DNA from: Proteobacteria bacterium DTSAM18
GTDB taxonomy: Bacteria > Myxococcota_A > UBA796 > GCA-2862545
Direction: 5' to 3'
DNA: 64,000 nucleotides
Assembly: GCA_028767165.1 (NCBI GenBank)
Contig: JARACJ010000001.1
Coordinates: 62,001-126,000, forward strand
Shown here: piece by piece, positions 29,788-37,580 of the stretch
Layout: every line of letters begins with the position of its first letter
Numbering within the stretch: the stretch's first letter is position 1
Program-made: the position numbers and the translations under genes
The notes under the pieces: model-generated
What the model saw: the letters and a program-made list of their open reading frames with translations, nothing else
Told to the model about the DNA's origin: nothing
Databases searched by the model: none

Positions 29788-30821
29788 GCGCTGTTCCTGT
29801 GCCAGCCGAGGTCGGTGGCGATGGCGTCGTGGAGTGCGGGTCGGGCCCAACGTATCCCGTCGAGGGTGTCGACCGGGTGGATGCGGTTGGTCAGCAGGGT
29901 GACGACCGTGTCGTGGCTGGGGACGGACCAGGTGCTGGTGCCCGTGTACCCCAGGTGGCCGACGGCGTCGTCGGGAAAGAAACGGCCTGTACTGGTGTAG
30001 CCGCCCCGGCTGGGAGTGTCCCATCCGCCGCGGTGGCTGCCGGGCCCCCGCCAGGTGCGGAGCTCTGCGAGCGTGCGGGCGAGGGGGTGGTCCGACTGGG
30101 TGAGGAACCAGGTGAGGTGGGCCACATCGTGGGCGGTGGCGAACAGCCCGGCATGGCCGGAGACACCGCCCATCGCCCAGGTGTTGAGGTCGTGGACTTC
30201 GCCGACGACCACGCGGCCGCGGACCGGGCAGCGCTCGGTGGCGGCGGCCTCGGGGTGCCCCCAGGTGACCCGGTGCAGGGTGAGGTGGGGCCGGACGAGG
30301 GCGTCGAAGAGCCGGTCGAGGGGGGCGCAGCCGACGGTCTCCAGCAGCCAGGTGAGGGTGAGCCAGCCGAGATCGGAGTAGGCGTGGCGCTCGCCGGGAG
30401 CGGCGCGCAGCGGTGAGGTGGCCGCGGCCTTCAGGATGCGCTGGCGCCGGCCGGGGCCCTCGGGCACCTGCTCGTACAGGGGCGCCCAGGGGGCGTAGCC
30501 GGCGCTGTGGCTGAGCAGGTGGTGCAGCCGGATGCCTTCCGGGACGTCCGGCAGGAGGGTGGCGACCTCCGTGTCGGGGGCCAGCCGGCCCTGCATGACG
30601 AAGGCTGCGGCGATGGGGGCGGCCACCAGCGCCTTGGTGAGGCTCGCGAGATCCCACACCTGGTGGACGGCGACCTCTCGCGGGTTCGGCGTGATCTCGG
30701 CCATGCCCTGGTGGTGCTGCAGGACGGGTTCGCCGTGCTGCCACACCTGCAGGGCGAGGCCGGGGATGGGCTCTCGCAGCAGGGCGAGCACTTCTGATGT
30801 GTTCTTGAAGGTCGGGCGCAT
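29784..30821 (-). CDS. Beta-lactamase-related serine hydrolase (class C fold)
   Basis: The 345-residue protein has the SxxK motif in [11 protein letters not shown], where Ser is the nucleophile, the YSDLG motif in the place of YxN, and [13 protein letters not shown], a family signature. There is no signal peptide, so it is probably cytoplasmic, and penicillin hydrolysis is not implied; many members are esterases or peptidases. The start is uncertain: ATG at 30821 or GTG at 30869; the first keeps a normal gap to the divergent folC gene. Confidence 0.85.
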   Translation of the reverse strand: MRPTFKNTSEVLALLREPIPGLALQVWQHGEPVLQHHQGMAEITPNPREVAVHQVWDLASLTKALVAAPIAAAFVMQGRLAPDTEVATLLPDVPEGIRLHHLLSHSAGYAPWAPLYEQVPEGPGRRQRILKAAATSPLRAAPGERHAYSDLGWLTLTWLLETVGCAPLDRLFDALVRPHLTLHRVTWGHPEAAATERCPVRGRVVVGEVHDLNTWAMGGVSGHAGLFATAHDVAHLTWFLTQSDHPLARTLAELRTWRGPGSHRGGWDTPSRGGYTSTGRFFPDDAVGHLGYTGTSTWSVPSHDTVVTLLTNRIHPVDTLDGIRWARPALHDAIATDLGWHRNSA

Positions 30822-30889
30822 GGTCCATTGTCGCAAGACGGGACATGAGGGCTCAAGGCCGTTCGCCACCCTTCCCGGAGAAGCCCGCC

Positions 30890-32149
30890 ATGCGCACCCA
30901 CCCCGTCCTCAGCCAGCTCGCCGGACGCGGCATCCGCCTCGGTCTGGAAGACACCGAAGCCTTCCTGTTGCACCTCGGAAGTCCCCACCTGGCCGCCAAG
31001 GTCGTCCACGTGGCGGGCACCAACGGCAAGGGCAGCACCTGCACCTGCGTCACCCGGGCGCTGGTGGCCGCGGGGCACAAGGTGGGCACCTTCACCTCTC
31101 CCCACCTCGAGCACGTCAACGAGCGGCTGCGCATCGATGGCGAGCCCATCTCCGATGCCGACCTCGACGCCGCCATCACCGCGCTGGATGCCGAGCGTCG
31201 GGCCTGGGCCACGGCCCAGGGCATGGAGGAGCCGCCGCTGACCTACTTCGAGTTCGTCACCGTGCTGGCCTTCCAGGTGTTCGCGCAGCAGCAGGTCGAC
31301 GTGATGGTCATCGAGGTGGGCCTCGGCGGCCGTCTCGACTCCACCAACGTGGTGCAGCCCCTGGCCACGGCCATCACCTCGATCGGGCTCGACCATGTCG
31401 ACAAGCTCGGCGACAACCTGCGTGACATCGCGTTCGAGAAGGCGGGCATCTTCAAGCCCGGCGCGAGCATCACCGTGGGCCCGGTCGACCCGGACGCGGC
31501 CGCGGTCATCGGGCGGCGGGCCGACGAGGTGGGCGTGGCCCCCTGGTGGGTGGGCTCCCAGGTGCAGATCGAGGCCGTGGAGGGCGGGTACATCTGGCGG
31601 TCGCCGGAAGGCTCGGTGGGGCCCGTGCGTCCGGCGATGGCCGGTCGGCACCAGGTCGAGAACATGGCCGTGGTGGTGGGCATCCTGCACCAGTGCCGAC
31701 GTGCGGGGCTGTCGGTGTCCGACGAGGACATCGCCGAGGGCATCTCCAAGGGTGTGCTGGCCGGTCGGGCCGAGCGCCTGGCCGACGACGTGTGGGCCGA
31801 CGGCGCCCACAACGACGCCGGTGCGAGGGCGCTCGCGGGCGTGCTCGCGGACCTGCCGCGGGAGGGGCACCGCATCCTGCTGTTCGGCGCCGGCGGCGAC
31901 CGGGATCCGAACGTGCTCATGGGGCCGCTCGTCGAGCACGTGGACGAGGTGTGGCTCACCCGCTGTGCACACCCCCACGCGCTGAGCCCGGAGGAGCTGG
32001 CGGAGCGGGTCGACCTGCCCCTGCCCGTGCAGGTGGCCGGCGATGTCGAGGAGGCACTGCCCCGGGTGCGACAGGCGGCGGATCAGGTGATCGTGGCGGG
32101 CAGCCTGTACCTGGTCGGCGCCGTGCGGGAGCTGCTCGGGGTGGGGTGA
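30890..32149 (+). CDS. folC: Folylpolyglutamate synthase / dihydrofolate synthase family protein
   Basis: FolC adds glutamate residues to reduced folates, and in most bacteria also makes dihydrofolate from dihydropteroate. The 419-residue protein has the P-loop VAGTNGKGSTC (residues 36-46), SPHLEHVNERLRIDG near 67-81, TYFEFVTVLAF, VGLGGRLDSTN and a WADGAHNDAGARAL motif (usual D-GAHN) in the C-terminal domain. The start at 30890 follows GGAG. It adds to the folate theme of folD/gcvT but sits 19 kb away. Confidence 0.93.
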   Translation: MRTHPVLSQLAGRGIRLGLEDTEAFLLHLGSPHLAAKVVHVAGTNGKGSTCTCVTRALVAAGHKVGTFTSPHLEHVNERLRIDGEPISDADLDAAITALDAERRAWATAQGMEEPPLTYFEFVTVLAFQVFAQQQVDVMVIEVGLGGRLDSTNVVQPLATAITSIGLDHVDKLGDNLRDIAFEKAGIFKPGASITVGPVDPDAAAVIGRRADEVGVAPWWVGSQVQIEAVEGGYIWRSPEGSVGPVRPAMAGRHQVENMAVVVGILHQCRRAGLSVSDEDIAEGISKGVLAGRAERLADDVWADGAHNDAGARALAGVLADLPREGHRILLFGAGGDRDPNVLMGPLVEHVDEVWLTRCAHPHALSPEELAERVDLPLPVQVAGDVEEALPRVRQAADQVIVAGSLYLVGAVRELLGVG

Positions 32150-32150
32150 G

Positions 32151-33167
32151 TCACCGTACGCTGCGGGCCGCCCCGAGCTCCGTGGCGAACCGCGTGAACA
32201 GCGCGTCCATGAGGGTCTTGCCGTTGATGTAGGCGTCGAGGTCCCTGCGGGCCGCCTGCACGGCCTCCTGGCACCGGCCCATTCCGTGGGGCCACAGGGC
32301 CTTGGACCACGCCTCGGTGGTGCGCTGGAACGCAGGGTGCAGCAGGCCGGTGGTGGCGCCGTGGGCCTGCAGGGTGGCATCGCGGAGGAGCTCCTCGAGG
32401 ATGTCGAGGGTCTGCTCCACGCCGGCCGTCCAGGCCTTGCGCTCACCCTTGGTGGCGCGGTCCGACGCCTTGTAGATGCCGGCCAGATCGGACTTGAGGA
32501 CGTCGAGGACCTCGCCCACGGCCTGTTGCCGCTCGTTCCAGGCCTCGTCGTCGGTCAGGCGCAGGGCGCGGCCCGGGCAGCCCTGGGCGGTCTGGGCCAC
32601 CTGCGGCGCATCGGGGACGCCGCGGGCGGCGAGCCAGGCGGCCAGCTCCTCGGTGGGCACCGGCGCCATCCGCAGGCTCAGGCAGCGGGAGCGGATGGTG
32701 GGGAGGAGGGAGGCGGGCTGGCTGCTGACGAGGAAGAACAGCGTGCCCTCGGAGGGCTCCTCGAGGGTCTTCAGCAGGGCGTTGGCGGCGCTGGGGTTCA
32801 TCGCCTCGGCGGGCTCGATGAGGACGCAGCGGTAGCGACCCGAGTAGCGGTGGAAGCCGGCCTTGCGGACGAGCTCGCGGATGGCGTCGACCTTGATGTT
32901 CCGCTTGCCGGGTTCGGGGTGGACCTCGATGACGTCCGGGTGGGTGCCGGCCTCGATCTTGATGCAGGCGCCGCACATGCCGCAGGGGCGCTGGGGGCCG
33001 GGGGACTCGCACTGGGCCACGGCGATGAGGTGCCGCGCGACGGTGGTCTTCCCCACGCCGTCGGGGCCCTGGAGCAGATACGCATGATGGGCGGTGCCGG
33101 CGATCAGCCGCTCCGTGAGGGAGGCGAGGATGGTCTGGTGGCCGAGGATGTCGGTCGTGGACGTCAT
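32151..33167 (-). CDS. holB: DNA polymerase III delta-prime subunit
   Basis: Delta-prime is part of the clamp loader that places the beta clamp on primed DNA. The 338-residue protein starts TDILGHQTILASL, then GPDGVGKTTVARHL (P-loop, residues about 33-47), the four-cysteine zinc module CESPGPQRPCGMCGAC, LIEPAEAMNPSAANALLKTLEEP (Walker B/sensor region), and the SRC motif in PTIRSRCLSLRM. The P-loop is intact, while E. coli delta-prime is inactive there; that is common outside enterobacteria. The stop abuts the folC stop (convergent). Confidence 0.88.
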   Translation of the reverse strand: MTSTTDILGHQTILASLTERLIAGTAHHAYLLQGPDGVGKTTVARHLIAVAQCESPGPQRPCGMCGACIKIEAGTHPDVIEVHPEPGKRNIKVDAIRELVRKAGFHRYSGRYRCVLIEPAEAMNPSAANALLKTLEEPSEGTLFFLVSSQPASLLPTIRSRCLSLRMAPVPTEELAAWLAARGVPDAPQVAQTAQGCPGRALRLTDDEAWNERQQAVGEVLDVLKSDLAGIYKASDRATKGERKAWTAGVEQTLDILEELLRDATLQAHGATTGLLHPAFQRTTEAWSKALWPHGMGRCQEAVQAARRDLDAYINGKTLMDALFTRFATELGAARSVR

Positions 33168-33222
33168 GGAGGATCCGGTGGGGCAGGGGGCGAAGGGGCC
33201 CGCGCTCGTGGGACTGGATAGC

Positions 33223-34296
33223 ATGGCGGACATGAGGGACACGACACCATGGCTCGACCGCCTCATGCGGATGGCGCTGGCGGTTCCGGGATGGATCCTG
33301 GATCGCCTGGATGGAAGGGCACGACCCGGACCACCGGCGGACGATCCACGGCCTCTGTTCGAGCAGGTGCGGCGGCATCGACGTCATCCCGAGTCCTATC
33401 TGGCGCTGGAGGACGGGCTTCACCATGTGCTCCGGCCGGAGGGCGTGCTGGCCTACGACCGACGGGGACGATCGACCTTCGGGGTCGGTGGGCTCAACTG
33501 TGCACCCGGCGAACGGGTGGGGATGCTGCAGGCCTACGTGCGGCAGGCGCAGGCGGAGGGGGCCAATCGGCTGCTGATGTTCCCGCTGCGGCGGGAGGAG
33601 CTGTCCGACGCGTCGCAGGCCGGGTTCGATGCGCTGCAGGTGGGGGTGGAGGCCTGGCTCGACCTCGACGAGCTGACGTTTCGCGGCAATCGCTACGGCA
33701 CCGTGCGGCAGATGAACAACCGGGCGACGAAGGCGGGCGTGACGGTGGCGCTGGAGGACCCGGCCGTGGCCGGCCCGGAGCTGCAGCAGGTGCACGACGC
33801 CTGGCTGGCGACGAAGCGCCCGAGCTGGCGGATGCGCCTGCTGGTGGGCAGCCTGTCGCTCGAGCATCCGTTCGACCGTCGCTACCTCGTGGCGCGGCGC
33901 GAGGGACGGGTGGAGGGCTTCGTGACCCTGCTGCCCGGCGGGGACGGCGTGTGGGGTGTGGACGTGATGTGCCGCCGGCCCGACGCGGTGGGCGGGGTGA
34001 TGGAGAAGCTCATCGTCGAGGCGGTGCACCTGCTGCAAGGCGAGGGCGTGAAGCACCTGAGCCTGGGGCCGTGTCCGATGGCGGGGATCGAGAGCCAGCC
34101 CGGGCGGCCCGTGCTCGGGTGGATCTTCCGGTTCCTGTTCGAGACGGAGCTCGGGAACCGGGTGTTCAAGTTCCGGAATCTGTACATGTTCAAGCGGAAG
34201 TTCCGGCCGCGCTGGGAACCCGTGTATTTTGGGGCGAGCCCCCACTTGGGGTGGTTGTCTTTGTATCGGGGCTGCCGGATGTGGGGGCTCTATTGA
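33223..34296 (+). CDS. DUF2156-type (phosphatidylglycerol lysyltransferase C-domain-like) protein
   Basis: The 357-residue protein matches the soluble C-terminal domain of MprF/LPG synthases, a double GNAT fold that transfers an aminoacyl group from tRNA to a lipid. Visible features are RPEGVLAYDRRGRSTFGVGGLNCAP, FLLMFPLRREEL-like strand, the WLDLDELTFRGNRYGTVRQMNN segment, and the C-terminal LSLGPCPMAGIE with KFRNLYMFKRKFRPRW, which is typical. The N-terminal flippase membrane domain of MprF is missing. The start at 33223 is favoured over 33232. It is divergent from holB, 55 bases apart. Confidence 0.78.
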   Translation: MADMRDTTPWLDRLMRMALAVPGWILDRLDGRARPGPPADDPRPLFEQVRRHRRHPESYLALEDGLHHVLRPEGVLAYDRRGRSTFGVGGLNCAPGERVGMLQAYVRQAQAEGANRLLMFPLRREELSDASQAGFDALQVGVEAWLDLDELTFRGNRYGTVRQMNNRATKAGVTVALEDPAVAGPELQQVHDAWLATKRPSWRMRLLVGSLSLEHPFDRRYLVARREGRVEGFVTLLPGGDGVWGVDVMCRRPDAVGGVMEKLIVEAVHLLQGEGVKHLSLGPCPMAGIESQPGRPVLGWIFRFLFETELGNRVFKFRNLYMFKRKFRPRWEPVYFGASPHLGWLSLYRGCRMWGLY

Positions 34297-34342
34297 CGGG
34301 CTGCAGCGACCCGGCACGGTCGGTTCTTCGTCGCTTCGGTCG

Positions 34343-34362
34343 GGCCGACCGGAAGGTCGGCC
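34343..34362 (+). other. Hairpin 1, left arm of the palindrome
   Basis: GGCCGACC pairs with GGTCGGCC around the loop GGAA. The right arm has a hairpin at the same aligned place with a different stem sequence. Flanks are identical in both copies. The alternative stem CGGTCGG/CCGACCG could compete. Confidence 0.7.
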
Positions 34363-34399
34363 TCTCCCTTGCTCCTCGCCCCGACCGCACCGGGACGCC

Positions 34400-34430
34400 G
34401 CATCCCTCGGGTGTGTGACTCAAGGGATGC
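34400..34430 (+). other. Hairpin 2, left arm of the palindrome
   Basis: GCATCCCT at 34400-34407 pairs with AGGGATGC at 34423-34430 around a 15-base loop. The right arm keeps a stem here as well (34877-34906, ATCCC with GGGAT plus GCGC with GCGC), although the sequence inside has diverged. Confidence 0.55.
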
Positions 34431-34610
34431 CCTGGGATTGCTTTCGCGGCCTTGCGGCCTGTGTGGGCGGGGGCAGGGCGGCTTGAGGTTGGTGGAGGGT
34501 AGCCGCTGCGGCCGCTGACGCACGCACGGCCCGTCGTCGCTACGCTCCTCGTTCCGTACGCACGGCAGCGGCCTCGCTGGGCGTTCGCGTTCTGGCGGCA
34601 GAGGAGTCTC

Positions 34611-34658
34611 GCCCTCGCCCTCGCCCTCGCCCTCGCCCTCGCCCTCGCCCTCGCCCTC
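34611..34658 (+). repeat. Hexamer tandem repeat (GCCCTC) x8
   Basis: Eight perfect copies of GCCCTC lie near the centre of the large palindrome, followed by decayed copies (TCTCGGACTCGCTCTC) to about 34680. On the opposite strand it would encode Gly-Glu repeats, but that open frame has no homology-like features and runs through the palindrome arm, so it is not called a gene. The repeat is prone to slippage. Confidence 0.85.
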
Positions 34659-34953
34659 GTTCTCGGACTCGCTCTCGTTCGTCGCCATCCAGCGAGGCCT
34701 TCAGGGCGCGGCCGAGACGAGGAGCATCGCGACGAAGCATCGGCCCGCCCTGTGGGCCGCAGCGGCCCCTCACCCGGGACCTGCGTCAGGTTGGGGACGC
34801 GTGGACGCCGAAGGCGTCGCGCCCCCAACCACGCCGACCCGCCCCCACCATCCCTGGCCGCGAGGCCGCGAAGGCTATCCCAGCGCCGTCCCTTCAGCGC
34901 CGGGATGCAGGGATGTGGCGTCCCGGTGCGGTCCGGGCAAGGAGCAAGGGAGA

Positions 34954-34973
34954 GGACGTACTTCTGTACGTCC
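34954..34973 (-). other. Hairpin 1, right arm of the palindrome
   Basis: Read leftward, GGACGTAC pairs with GTACGTCC around AGAA. Compared with the left-arm hairpin, three base pairs differ on both sides of the stem and no change breaks pairing, while the flanking 15-16 bases on each side are identical. Confidence 0.7.
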
Positions 34974-35024
34974 CGACCGAAGCGACGCCGACCGGACCGT
35001 GCCGGGGCGTCACAGCCCGTCCCC

Positions 35025-35159
35025 GCTGAGCCCCGCGATGCGCGAGGCCGGGAACACCATCGCCCCCGGCCACAAAAAAAGCCCCTCCCATTCGGAAGGG
35101 GCTTTTTTTGAGGCCGGTCAGATCACTTACCGGCGGCCTCGCGCATCGCGGGGCTCAGC
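35025..35159. repeat. 26-bp perfect inverted repeat around the terminator
   Basis: Bases 35025-35050 are the exact reverse complement of 35134-35159. The right arm is the 3' coding end of the small basic protein gene (residues LSPAMREA), so the left arm is an inverted copy of that gene end. The strong terminator at 35074-35109 lies between the arms. A transcript through the region could fold the arms together. Confidence 0.8.
35074..35109. terminator. Strong bidirectional rho-independent terminator
   Basis: Seven A, a GC stem (GCCCCTCC against GGAAGGGGC with one bulge) and seven T make a classical terminator on both strands. On the minus strand it starts 14 bases after the stop codon of the small basic protein gene. 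Confidence 0.93.
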
Positions 35160-35311
35160 TGAGCAGCAGGAGCGTTGGCGATGGCCTCAGGGGAGTGCAC
35201 GGCGAACTTGGGGGTGGTGCCGTGGTTGCGAGCGTGAGCCTTGCGGGCCTTGCCGGCCTTCTTGGCACGCTGGGCGCGCTTGAAGCGCGTGATCTTGGTG
35301 TTGGATGCCAT
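35123..35311 (-). CDS. Small very basic protein (62 residues)
   Basis: The first 30 residues (ASNTKITRFKRAQRAKKAGK, then ARKAHARNHGTTPKF) are Lys/Arg-rich with the NHGTTP turn seen in small conserved basic proteins; the C-terminal half is Ala-rich and near neutral. The composition suggests binding to RNA, the ribosome or DNA, but no function is known. A GAGG site precedes the ATG, a good promoter lies 40 bases further upstream and a strong terminator follows, so it is a compact single-gene unit likely to be well expressed. Confidence 0.78.
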   Translation of the reverse strand: MASNTKITRFKRAQRAKKAGKARKAHARNHGTTPKFAVHSPEAIANAPAAQLSPAMREAAGK

Positions 35312-35357
35312 TGGGAAACCTCACATCGCGACCTGCTGGTGATCGCTGGACCTTGCG

Positions 35358-35386
35358 CGTTTAGCCAGTTGGGTTGCAGCCGTCAA
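35358..35386 (-). promoter_or_regulatory. Candidate promoter of the small basic protein gene
   Basis: Read leftward: TTGACG (35386-35381), a 17-base spacer, then TAAACG (35363-35358). This gives a 5' leader of about 40 bases before the ATG at 35311. Confidence 0.5.
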
Positions 35387-35441
35387 GGATGGGCTTTGCC
35401 GACCACCATTCTCGTCCGATGGCTCTGCATGGGAGGTGGCG

Positions 35442-36224
35442 ATGAAGGCTGCCGGATGCCTGTGGATCGGCTTGCTGTCGGGATGCGGTAACCTCGAGAT
35501 GCTGGCGGATCAAGCCAATGACGCCCTTGTTCCGCGGGTGGTGGTCGGGGTCATCACGGTGCTGCAGGAGCCCGACGTGGATCCACGGCTCGGCTCCATG
35601 AACCTCGGCGACTTCGAAGACGGCGTCGGCGGGATGATGATGCTCGCGGACGCCTCCGACGGCAGCTCGATGGATCGGATGCTCCTCAGCGACTCCGAGG
35701 TCCGCATGTTCGGGTGCGGATCCCAGGCGGGCCTGTCGGAGGACCAGCCGGGCATCTACCTGCGGACGCCTCCGAGCCAGCTCGACGGCTGTGCCGACAA
35801 CCCGTTCTCCATCAGCGTGTGGCGTGACGACGGCGACTCCAGCGTGTTCATCGACCTGCCGGACACGCTCGTCGTCGACCTTCCCCTGTCGGTTCCGATG
35901 GGGGAGAGCATCTGGCTCGACCTGGATCCGGACGAGTACGACACGGTCCTCGTCGTGCTGTCGGAAGGGCCGACGGGCCGCATCCTGTGGGACAACCAGC
36001 CCGACGGCCTCACCGGCTGGTACGAGTTCCTGCGTACGCCCAACGTCTCGGGCATGTTCGTGCCCGGTCAGTTCCTGCTGCCGGACACGGTCCACGTGCT
36101 CACGGTGACCGCCTTCAAGGTGATGCCGTCCGAGAACATCGACAACGCCAACCGCCTGCTCTCCGTGGCGGCGGGGGGGCGCACCCAGATCACGGCGTTC
36201 ACGACCCGGGAGATGGAGGAGTAG
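35442..36224 (+). CDS. Predicted lipoprotein of unknown function
   Basis: The 260-residue protein has a short lipoprotein signal with lipobox LLSGC (Cys near 15) and then Asp/Gly-rich beta sequence (DPRLGSMNLGDFEDGVGG, FIDLPDTLVVDLPLS). Two cysteines (MFGCGSQ, LDGCADN) may form a disulfide. No family is recognised. The start at 35442 follows GGGAGG at 35431-35436; an in-frame GTG at 35436 is too close. It ends before a hairpin and the convergent thiolase gene. Confidence 0.72.
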   Translation: MKAAGCLWIGLLSGCGNLEMLADQANDALVPRVVVGVITVLQEPDVDPRLGSMNLGDFEDGVGGMMMLADASDGSSMDRMLLSDSEVRMFGCGSQAGLSEDQPGIYLRTPPSQLDGCADNPFSISVWRDDGDSSVFIDLPDTLVVDLPLSVPMGESIWLDLDPDEYDTVLVVLSEGPTGRILWDNQPDGLTGWYEFLRTPNVSGMFVPGQFLLPDTVHVLTVTAFKVMPSENIDNANRLLSVAAGGRTQITAFTTREMEE

Positions 36225-36239
36225 CCGCAAGAGCACGAA

Positions 36240-36266
36240 GGCCCCCCGGCGCGATGCCGGAGGGCC
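36240..36266. terminator. Hairpin between the lipoprotein and thiolase genes
   Basis: GGCCC-C-CCGGC pairs with GCCGG-A-GGGCC around GCGAT, an 10-bp stem with one mismatch, placed 16 bases after the lipoprotein stop and 35 bases from the thiolase stop. Confidence 0.6.
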
Positions 36267-36300
36267 CCTGGACGTGACGCGGGGGCGGACCCCCGGCGGA

Positions 36301-37566
36301 TCACTTCAGGTTCTTGAACAGCGCCACGACGCTGGTCTTGTCGTCGCCGCCCATGTTGGCGGTGAGGCCGACGTCGAGGTCGCCCTTGACCTGGTAGTCG
36401 CCGCACTGGCCCTTCATCTGGCGGTAGATCTCGAGGACCTGCTTGACGCCGGTGGCGCCGACGGGGTGGCCGAAGCCGACCAGGCCGCCGCCGGTGTTGA
36501 CGGGGATGCGGCCGTCGAGCTCGGTGGCGCCCTCACGGACCAGCTCGTAGCCCTTGCCCTGCTCTGCGAAGCCCAGGGCCTCGTACATCAGCATCTCGGC
36601 GATGGTGAAGCAGTCGTGCACCTCGGCGACCTTGACGTCGTCGGCAGACAGGCCGGCCTCGGCGTAGGCCTTGTCGGCTGCGGCCTTGGTGGTGTTCATG
36701 GCCAGCAGGTCGTCGTCCTCGTACAGGTTGCCGGTGGCGTAGGACAGGGACAGGACCTCGATGGCGTCGGCCTCGGTCTTGCCGAGCTTGCGCAGGCCTT
36801 CCTCGGAGACGAGGATCATGGCGGCGGCGCCGTCGGAGACCTGGGAGCAGTCGGAGACCTTCAGGAAGTCCTTGAAGTCGGGGTTGCCGAGGAACGCGGG
36901 GTTCTTGTCGCCGGCCTGGGCCGCCACCTCGAGAGGCATCTTCACGGCCTTCATGTGGGCGAGGGGGTTCTTGTTGGCGTTGCCGTAGGCCTTGACGGAC
37001 AGGCGACCGAAGTCCTCCTCGGAGGCCTCGGGGTGGGCCTGCAGGTAGGCCTTCTTGCGGCGTGCGAACATGGCCGGGAAGGTGAAGTCGTCGAGGGAGC
37101 GCTGGCGCTTGTAGTGGGAAGCGCGGGCGAGGTAGTCGCCACCGGTGCGTGCGGACTCGGTGGTCTGCACCTCGGCACCGACGACCATGGTGACGTCGGA
37201 GCCGGCCTGGATGGCGTCCAGGGCGGAGGCGAAGGCCAGACCGCCGGAGGCGCAGGCGCCCTCGACGCGCATGATGGGCTTGTACTTCAGGCCCTCGTTG
37301 GCACCGACGACGGCGGCACCCAGGTGACCCTGGTTGGAGAAGAGCTCACCCACGAAGTTGCCGATCCAGGCCTTCTCGACGGCCTCTGCGGGCACACCGG
37401 TGGACTCCAGGGCGCCGTTGACGGCGGAGTCGATGTAGTCCTCGAGGCTCGGGTTCTCCTTCTTGCCGAAGTCCGGGTGGCGCTTCCAGATGAAGTCCGG
37501 GTGCTTCTTGCCAATGAAGGGGGTGATGTGTCCGCCGAGGACGAAGGCACGACGCTGAAGGGCCAT
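36301..37566 (-). CDS. Thiolase-family acyl-CoA acetyltransferase (SCP-x/lipid-transfer type)
   Basis: The 421-residue protein has the thiolase fold with the nucleophile Cys in VEGACASGGLAF (near residue 103), DCSQVSDGAAAMIL, the HDCF motif with its His near 320, NTGGGLVGFGHPVGATG, and the general-base region near the end where the usual C-x-G is seen as ANMGG. That last change groups it with non-specific lipid-transfer (SCP-x-like) thiolases, in which the second Cys is replaced. It probably acts in fatty acid or sterol-like acyl-CoA breakdown. No other beta-oxidation gene is in the window. Confidence 0.88.
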   Translation of the reverse strand: MALQRRAFVLGGHITPFIGKKHPDFIWKRHPDFGKKENPSLEDYIDSAVNGALESTGVPAEAVEKAWIGNFVGELFSNQGHLGAAVVGANEGLKYKPIMRVEGACASGGLAFASALDAIQAGSDVTMVVGAEVQTTESARTGGDYLARASHYKRQRSLDDFTFPAMFARRKKAYLQAHPEASEEDFGRLSVKAYGNANKNPLAHMKAVKMPLEVAAQAGDKNPAFLGNPDFKDFLKVSDCSQVSDGAAAMILVSEEGLRKLGKTEADAIEVLSLSYATGNLYEDDDLLAMNTTKAAADKAYAEAGLSADDVKVAEVHDCFTIAEMLMYEALGFAEQGKGYELVREGATELDGRIPVNTGGGLVGFGHPVGATGVKQVLEIYRQMKGQCGDYQVKGDLDVGLTANMGGDDKTSVVALFKNLK

Positions 37567-37580
37567 GGGGCGCTCCGGGT

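Larger units (their letters stand above)
34295..35021. repeat. Imperfect palindrome of about 730 bp, two inverted copies of a structured element
   Basis: The stretch 34297-35122 holds no convincing gene. Its left arm (34295-34474) and right arm (about 34838-35021) are inverted copies that align almost end to end, for example the identical CGTCGCTTCGGTCGGG and CCTCTCCCTTGCTCC blocks. Shorter inverted matches continue inward (GCCGCTGCGGCC at 34502 and 34755; GGCCTCGCTGG at 34571 and 34691) up to the hexamer repeat at the centre. Each arm has two hairpins at matching places. The element begins at the stop codon of the DUF2156 gene and ends just before a terminator. It may be a pair of small mobile or repeated elements in head-to-head orientation. 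Confidence 0.75.

Noticed and set aside
34609-34680. CRISPR-like array
   Set aside because: A simple hexamer run without spacers, and no cas genes in the window.
34290-34688. Open frame on the minus strand with a Gly-Glu repeat
   Set aside because: The repeat comes from the GCCCTC hexamers, and the rest reads the palindrome arm antisense. No start site or family-like sequence.
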